Both the position numbers and the translations under genes were made by a program. From Branchiostoma belcheri (lineage: Eukaryota > Chordata > Leptocardii > Amphioxiformes > Branchiostomatidae): DNA of 64,000 bases. The stretch spans positions 1,543,827 to 1,607,826 of the forward strand of contig NW_017804087.1 of NCBI RefSeq assembly GCF_001625305.1, given 5' to 3'. The notes below the pieces were generated by a model that ran no database searches, was not told the DNA's origin, and worked only from the letters and a program-made list of their open reading frames with translations. Shown here piece by piece: positions 58,401 to 64,000 of the stretch. Within the stretch, counting starts at the first letter, position 1, and the number at the start of each line of letters is the position of its first letter.

Positions 58401-59241
58401 TCGTTGTAGGACGTCGTACCAAGGAGGTTAAAAATAGATTTGACTCGCCGGAATTTTCGACCGAATCCCTCTGTCTACATCAGCTACTAGTATCTGACCC
58501 AAGTGCTGTAGACACGTGATCTTTTTCCACGTGTGACGTCATGGGTCAAAGTTCGCGAGAAGTCGGTATCGTCCCCCTCGCACCAATGATGTAGAATGTT
58601 CAAGCAGGTTGTGACAGAACCAGCCGCAGACAAATACATGTAGTGCTGTCGTGTCGAAACACAGTCTTTTACCGTACAGAGGCATTGTACTCGAAATGGC
58701 CTTTGAGAATGTTACGGTTTGGCACTGAAAAACTGAATCTATACTTACAATTGTGCCTTGGTCTCTGAGGATTTGTATTCAGATGCCTGCTGTGTAACGT
58801 CCCTCGCTATCTGTGGTCCACTACTTGGAAGCGCCGTCATGCTCTGTGAAAATATCATTTTATAAATGTCATATGTATATTTATAGACCGATGCCCTGTG
58901 CATAACAAACTACTGCAGTGTTTATTCTCACTTAAACACATTCACATATATGGTGACCAGCCCCTCCAACACTGTGCTCACTGGGACAACTTGCTACATA
59001 ATGTCATCCACCACCACAGGGTGTCTGCTACAGCAACAGTTACCATGGTGACAGACGTCTGGTCCAGATCATTGTATTTGGAGAAGAAGGAGAAACTGGA
59101 TAAATAAACACGAAGGTTAATAAGACTAGGAAAAGCTTTTACTGGCAAGTGTGACTCTTTACTGACCTGAGTATAATGATACACGGCAGTTCCACAGGTT
59201 ACAATAACCAGCATCACAGTGAAGCGTGCTCTAGTGCTCAT
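55409..59241 (-). CDS. Galactose 3-O-sulfotransferase-like enzyme A, complete, 7 coding exons
   Basis: Coding exons: 59241-59167, 58843-58749, 58367-58045, 57681-57449, 56947-56669, 56241-56053 and 55561-55409. They join in frame to 1347 nt (448 aa), the usual size for the Gal3ST family, which moves sulfate from PAPS to galactose in the Golgi. The N-terminus is a short cytoplasmic MSTRARF followed by a hydrophobic type II anchor (residues 8-20). The 5'-phosphosulfate loop KTHKTGS is at 87-93. The 3'-phosphate region SIIREPIGHLRS is at 165-176. The family hallmark DESLVLLRRLMCW is at 266-278. N-glycosylation sequons include NKT, NMT and NAS. The C-terminus is lysine-rich. Gene B lies upstream in the same orientation and is a tandem paralogue. 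Acceptor sugar and subfamily cannot be decided from sequence alone. Confidence 0.93.
55670..56012. mobile_element. Hairpin MITE filling intron 6 of sulfotransferase A
   Basis: The left arm (55672-55784: TTTAAAGTTAAAACTTTTGA, CGACCAGTCACTCTGG, CAGTAGACTGACCCAGTGAA) and the right arm (55908-56012) are inverted copies about 105-113 bp long around a 120-bp centre. It occupies most of the 491-bp intron, ending about 40 bp from the exon-6 donor. A related diverged fragment lies near 58440-58600 in intron 2. Confidence 0.75.
56371..56550 (+). mobile_element. tRNA-derived SINE in intron 5 of sulfotransferase A
   Basis: GTCGCGTGGCGTAACGGATC (A box region) and GGTTCGAATCC (B box) are followed by AAGGGCACTTTACACGACTT and TTAAAATGAGTA. 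It is the best preserved copy of this family in the window. Confidence 0.8.
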
Positions 59242-60708
59242 CCTGCCCCCTTGCGATCTAGCGATAAAGTACAAGTTAGGGAATTAAAGTTAGGGAACTG
59301 GAAACATTTCTAGCCTAAGAATTTCTAAGTAAAAGAAGACATGTTGTTCAGTACAAGGAATGTTTCCATCTTATAAAACCTTTCTTGGTGCATTGAAGAG
59401 TCCAAGTGAACAAAAGATGAGTGCAGAAAAAGGCTATTAAATTTTCATGTTAACTTTTATTTCTTATTGTAAACTTCTTACTGATTTTGTCATTGCATTT
59501 TCTCTTACTGTACCCATATGAGACAGCAGAAATGAGATGACCTTTTCTGGAATCTTTGACCTAATTTTCTGTCAGTGTTCCCCACGTGATTAGCATACGG
59601 AAACACAAGCAAACACACAAACACACCGAAAACAAAACCTCCCTACACTAAGGTAACTAATCTAAATGGAACTTCCTTCTATCTTTGTGTTAATATTATG
59701 CCTTTCAACGAATATTTGAGTACAATGACCGAATTAAAGATAAAAACATAACCACAAGGAAGCTGAGAAATAGTTCATACAAATGTAACCTTAGTTTAGG
59801 CTTCGGCTTGTTTTAAGCGTTTTATCAGGTTTTCTTTTTTGGAACTAGCATCTTTGTTCACGCATTCCGGTGGTTAATTGTAACTAGTACTGTCAGCCAC
59901 CCAAAGATCTGCTTGAAGATTAGAGGGGGGGGGGGGCAACAACAAGTACAAAAATGTTCTCTACACTTGCATTTTTTCGGCGATCAAAACAAGCTAGTGG
60001 AACCTAGAACGATATTTTTGAAGTAATTCAATAATGGTGGTAGAACGAAAGTAACATTATTCGTTCAAAACTATCTGTAACAACTAACTAGTCTCTATCA
60101 AAACAACGCATTTTGACAGGAAAAGATTCGTTGTCCTTTCCCCCCGTCATTTCAAATTTAGTGAACAAAAACAGCTTGATAAACTTTACCTTAACTATCT
60201 TTCTTTGAGCAAATACAAGTTTGAGGAACATTTTTGTAATTTTCATGCGTCAAAAAGTGTTATTTTATGTGTGTATTTTGGTTGTTGACGCATTTTTGGG
60301 TGTTGATTTTGGCACCCCACCATAGCTTAACGTAAGATCGTAAATCACATAGTAATTATATAGTCAAGCTACCACAGGTCAAAGCGTTGTTCCCGTGATT
60401 TATGTGTTCCGTGTGATTATATACGACCTTCTCTGCGTTTGAAAACACCAAGACCATGACAAAAAAGCTAGTTTTTCACCAAAACTTCAAGAAATGTCCA
60501 CCCAAGACATACAGGTTGCTATCTTTCATTACTCTCACGTACAACTTCAAGATCTTCCAAAAGGTAGATTTCAGAGAGGGAGTTTACGACAGCTAGCAAC
60601 AAGATCAACAACAACAACAACAAACTTGGTCAGAATTGACGTAAAATATCCCTTCTGATGTTTCAATTCTTGTTTTAGTACGTTGTTTTTTTTCTAATTT
60701 CTACATAC

Positions 60709-60880
60709 CTTGGCACAGATACCATCGGAGGGCTGACAGACCTTGGGAAGGCGAAAGGCGGTGACGATGTAGGCTGATCCAACTGGTCCTTCGCGATGAC
60801 AGTTCTAGGCAATCCATCAGCCACCCGGCAGCCCTGCGGTTACCGTCTGATCATGATGGATTGCAATTTGATGCTGCGGC
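60709..60880 (-). other. Possible noncoding 5' exon and promoter region of sulfotransferase A
   Basis: On the minus strand the sequence GTGCCAAG is followed by GTATGT at 60708, a good splice donor. It sits at the edge of a relatively GC-rich patch (60713-60880) inside AT-rich DNA. The coding start of gene A (59241) is preceded by AG dinucleotides (for example the CTAG just upstream) that could serve as acceptors. This suggests a 5' UTR exon spliced over about 1.4 kb. The 5' limit is not visible and is set loosely. Inference only. Confidence 0.35.
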
Positions 60881-60943
60881 CTTTCTTTGTAGTCACACCT
60901 GCACAGTATGTATGTATCTCTCACCAGTATTCAAGGACAGAAC

Positions 60944-61283
60944 TTTAAAGGCTTTTTAAAGTGAATTTTCTCAGTTTCTCGTCATTCTTTTGATGTAGTA
61001 AGTTGAGTCGATCCTATCCCATATATGTGTGAGGCAAAAATGCGATATCACTGACGGAAAACGGTTGCTTGTTTTGTATCGTAGGCTGGTTCTAGCTATT
61101 TATAGGCGTTACCCCAAAATAAAGAGACGCCTCACAGTAGCTTGTTTTGGCGCTATTTCAAACGCTTCAAATACGATATGATGACGAAAGTGTGCTATGG
61201 AACAGCAGTAAATAAGACAGATTTTCTCAATAGAATATTTTTTTCTTTTGTCACTTTAAAATTGCATTGGATACCTTTAAATT
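60944..61283 (+). repeat. R2 dispersed repeat between the two sulfotransferase genes
   Basis: It begins TTTAAAGGCTTTTTAAAG and ends TTGCATTGGATACCTTTAAA, so the ends are inverted repeats (AAAGGTATCC type). The core AAAAATGCGATATCACTGACG and AAAATAAAGAGACGCC matches the other copies. Confidence 0.65.
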
Positions 61284-61766
61284 TGCCTAGATCTCTTGGT
61301 ACGGGCATCCACTATCGTCATTATTATTCGCATATTACATGTTATGTCAATCCTTCCACAAATGACAAATGTCATAAATAGATAAATAAAAGACAGAACA
61401 TGCGTTGTTGACAGACAAACCAGGTATAAAGATTTATACAGTAAAATACTGTTACACATTCAGAACCTTCCCCCGACCAAAAACCAACCAAAGTCGGCTG
61501 AAGTTCGGGAGCAGTCTGACCAGATTTGGCCCAAACCTTCCTTTCTACACGAATCAATACGATATGCCATCCATTACATATATATGTGGCAAATTTATAT
61601 CTATCAACCCTATTCATTTTATTCTATTAATATTCTATTCATCCAAATATCCACCCATCTATTTATCTGTTTAACAGTGTACGAGTATGTATGTATGTCT
61701 GTATGTTTTATCTCTCTTTCTTTCTTTTGCCAAGGTTGTTGGCATAGTTTGGAATAAACAGATAGT

Positions 61767-63837
61767 TTATAAACCAGCGCGTTTGCGTTTGCGTCTGCGT
61801 TTAGAGGCTTTGGACTTCTGATAATTTCGTTGCTCAATCCGGTATTTAAAGGCTGGCTCTCCATTGATGATGGCTGCCATGTTTGACCTAGGCGGCAGGA
61901 TGTCGTACCCGGCTCTTTCGCTAGGAGCGTCTTTTCGTATGTACTTCATAAGTGGTGATACCTATGATGGAAAGAAAGAAATCAAGTATATTTAGTAGAC
62001 ACTAGCACCCCTTTTCATAGCTGTTCATACAGAATTTTAAGATTTTTGTCAACGTACTAATACTATTTAACACCTTGTTGAACTTTAGTACATTTTTCTT
62101 GTGAAAAACTGTCGTAAAATCTATTTCACACCTGTTTTCACTATTCACGAGTTTCCCCATACCCAGAATGCATTGCGAAAACAGGCTACCCAGGCGATGC
62201 ATTTTGGGATTGAAGGTCAGAGGTCAGCAGATCTGGTAACTGTGAAAGTGGTGAAATTATTTGCCAAAACAAAATCTTGACCAAACGCATTCAACTGGTA
62301 AAGGCGACGTTACTTACCGGAGACTTTATGAGCTTGCAAATATAAGCGTCTACTTGAAACTCTGAGTTCCACTTGGACGGTACCACTGTGAGCGCGGGTG
62401 TGTCCGTCGGAGGTTTACTGCAGAACTCGCTGACACGTTTGTTCACCTCCTTAAAGTGACGAAGCTCATCGTAGAAATCCGGTCCCTGTGTATAATAATT
62501 CGTAGGACACATTATCACTTTTAAGTAACTGCTAGAAGCAATCGTGAGAAAGAAATCTAAAAAAATTAATTGCATCGTAGAAAGCATCATACGATTGTAT
62601 GACGAAACTTTCTCCGTTATTACACCATAGTTAATGTGACCAGCTTATTAGATTATTGGGACTGAACTATGACGAATAGGCTGATCTGAACGACACAACT
62701 AAAAAATTCACCTGAGCTGCAATCTTCCGCCACAAGGAGGCGTTGAAGGTGTCATACAGTAAGTAATCCACGGCTTTCCACCGGCGGAGGTTGGCGAGTT
62801 CCTCGGCGGTGGGGACGTACGTTTTGTAGGGATAACTTCGGCTGTTCTTCGGCGTGATGTCGTACAGAACGTCTCGCACCTCCCAGCACATCAGACGTCT
62901 GAGGAGAACGAGGGACTCATCTAGATGTTCCAGTAGCAGCATCGTGGTGAAATCCGCTTCTAGCTCACGGATGTACCTTCGAGCTTGTTCCTTAAAATTT
63001 TTAAAAGAAGTATGTAATTTTTGTGGATTATCAGACTGCAAATTTAAATGTAGATTTTCTTTCTTTGACAACCAGGAAAAATATTATGAGAGTAACATTT
63101 AGTGAGTTTTGTACTACCGTTGGTTTGTACGTGACGTCATAACTGACTGTCACCGCCATGTTGGTGGATCGCGTGAATCCAAGATGGCGACCGGTCAATT
63201 CTTTTAAAAATCTGTAGGGGGCAAAACTAGCGGTGTAGTAGTGTAGTGAGTGTAAAATGAAATGTCTACAACATTAACAACCCAGATTTTAATCTACTAA
63301 AAATTTTTAGTCATAATTATTGAGACAGTTCCGGCTTGAACCCACCAAGATGGCGGACTCTAGATTACGTCATAGTCACGTGACTGCAAACTATCCCCCC
63401 CTAAGGAACTTGACTTGCTCATGAACGTCACGCATGTCTAGCGTCCGCCATCTTGATGGGTTAAAGACAAGTGCAATATGTCCACACAACTCGTAGTGCG
63501 TTTACTATTTTCAAGGACAAATACATAGACAGTCACACAGGCAACATATCGATTTATTTGCATATTTGTGACAGGGCAAATGCCTGGAGTTTGACTTGCA
63601 GACTTACCATGTCGTCAGCTGCTTTAGTAGGGTAACCAAGGTCAAAAGACTGATGGTTCCTGGTGCCGTCCCATGTCATGTTACAGAAGTCAAAGTAAGC
63701 CTCAGACAGGTCCTTGTACTTCCACGGGTCTTCCAGGAACGTCTTGACAGGATTCTTAGAGTTGATCTTCATCAGCTTGGGAAGACTGTAGTAGTTCATG
63801 GATGTCTTCAAATGGCCGCTTGGCTCTCTAATGACGG
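61767..63837 (-). CDS. Galactose 3-O-sulfotransferase-like enzyme B, 3' part (last 4 exons)
   Basis: Exons 63837-63608, 62990-62712, 62485-62318 and 61961-61767 correspond one to one with exons 4-7 of gene A and have the same intron phases. The first visible exon starts in phase 1 with VIREPSGHLKTSMNYY; the second carries DESLVLLRRLMCW and NASLWRKIAAQ. The anchor and the KTHKTGS loop must lie beyond position 64000, so the gene is cut by the window edge, not shown to be broken. Exons 4-5 are almost the same as in gene A. The exon-6 equivalent is 56 codons against 63. The last exon is longer, unrelated after KYIRK, and ends in a very basic tail (KRRRKRKRAGL). Enzyme class is inferred from the paralogue. 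Confidence 0.9.
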
Positions 63838-63899
63838 CTGTAAGTAAAATAAGGAAGGCGGTAGTAGTAAAAGTGAGTGTTTTGTGATTTATTTGTTTA

Positions 63900-63918
63900 C
63901 ACACACACACACGCACAC

Positions 63919-63980
<62 letters not shown>
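63900..63980 (+). repeat. (CA)n microsatellite
   Basis: A long CA run with a few CG interruptions, about 60 bp upstream of exon 4 of sulfotransferase B on the minus strand, where it reads GT. Confidence 0.95.
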
Positions 63981-63982
<2 letters not shown>

Positions 63983-64000
63983 CGTACGTACGTACCGTAC

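Noticed and set aside
63554..63976. Minus frame starting with a long CVCVCV run
   Set aside because: The start is the CA microsatellite. The real exon begins after the acceptor at 63838.
1..64000. CRISPR arrays, bacterial operons, rRNA genes, prophage
   Set aside because: None seen. The DNA is clearly eukaryotic, with spliced genes. The tandem repeats lack the regular repeat-spacer pattern.

Overview
The window looks like nuclear DNA of an invertebrate chordate, best guess amphioxus (Branchiostoma). The genes are interrupted by introns with GT..AG borders. They encode animal families: a pyrroline-5-carboxylate reductase, a WSC/CUB receptor and galactose 3-O-sulfotransferase-like enzymes. The noncoding DNA is crowded with tRNA-derived SINEs and palindromic MITEs. 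The species guess rests on overall character and was not checked by any search.

All recognised genes are on the minus strand, so they read right to left. From the right edge: (1) the last four exons of a Gal3ST-like sulfotransferase (63837 to 61767, gene B), whose 5' part lies beyond the window; (2) a complete tandem paralogue (59241 to 55409, gene A, 7 coding exons, 448 aa), with a probable noncoding 5' exon ending at 60709; (3) a complete single-pass receptor (54036 to 49208, 8 exons, 594 aa) with a signal peptide, an unnamed module, WSC, CUB, a sushi-like module, a stalk, a membrane segment and a tail with repeated NxLYG tyrosine motifs; (4) a complete PYCR (47821 to 40919, 7 exons, 282 aa) with an unusual substrate-binding loop; (5) a GC-rich island near 29.2-30.1 kb with a good candidate first coding exon (29677 to 29575): strong start context, signal peptide and phase-1 donor. 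If exon (5) is real, its intron and remaining exons lie to the left, and most or all of 1-29.5 kb would be intron. No further exon of it was recognised.

The rest is mostly repeats. These are: tRNA-derived SINEs; two dispersed families (called R1 and R2 here); two MITE families (M1, TACTCTCCAAGCAGA ends; M2, TAGCCTCTACCAGG ends), with M2 nested inside M1 at 32.2-32.5 kb; a 2.1-kb TA-flanked inverted-repeat transposon inserted in an R1 copy at 10.1-12.2 kb; a four-unit inverted mosaic at 36.0-38.6 kb; and several tandem repeats. The most unusual item is a 38-bp palindromic insertion (CAAGGAGGTT...AACCTCCTTG). It has two full copies flanked by perfect 7-bp direct repeats, and a truncated copy also flanked by a perfect 7-bp repeat. 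Comparison with neighbouring unoccupied tandem copies shows that one of them is an insertion.

The genes do not form an operon-like unit. The one functional cluster is the tandem sulfotransferase pair, in which exons 4-5 are nearly identical but exons 6-7 have diverged strongly.
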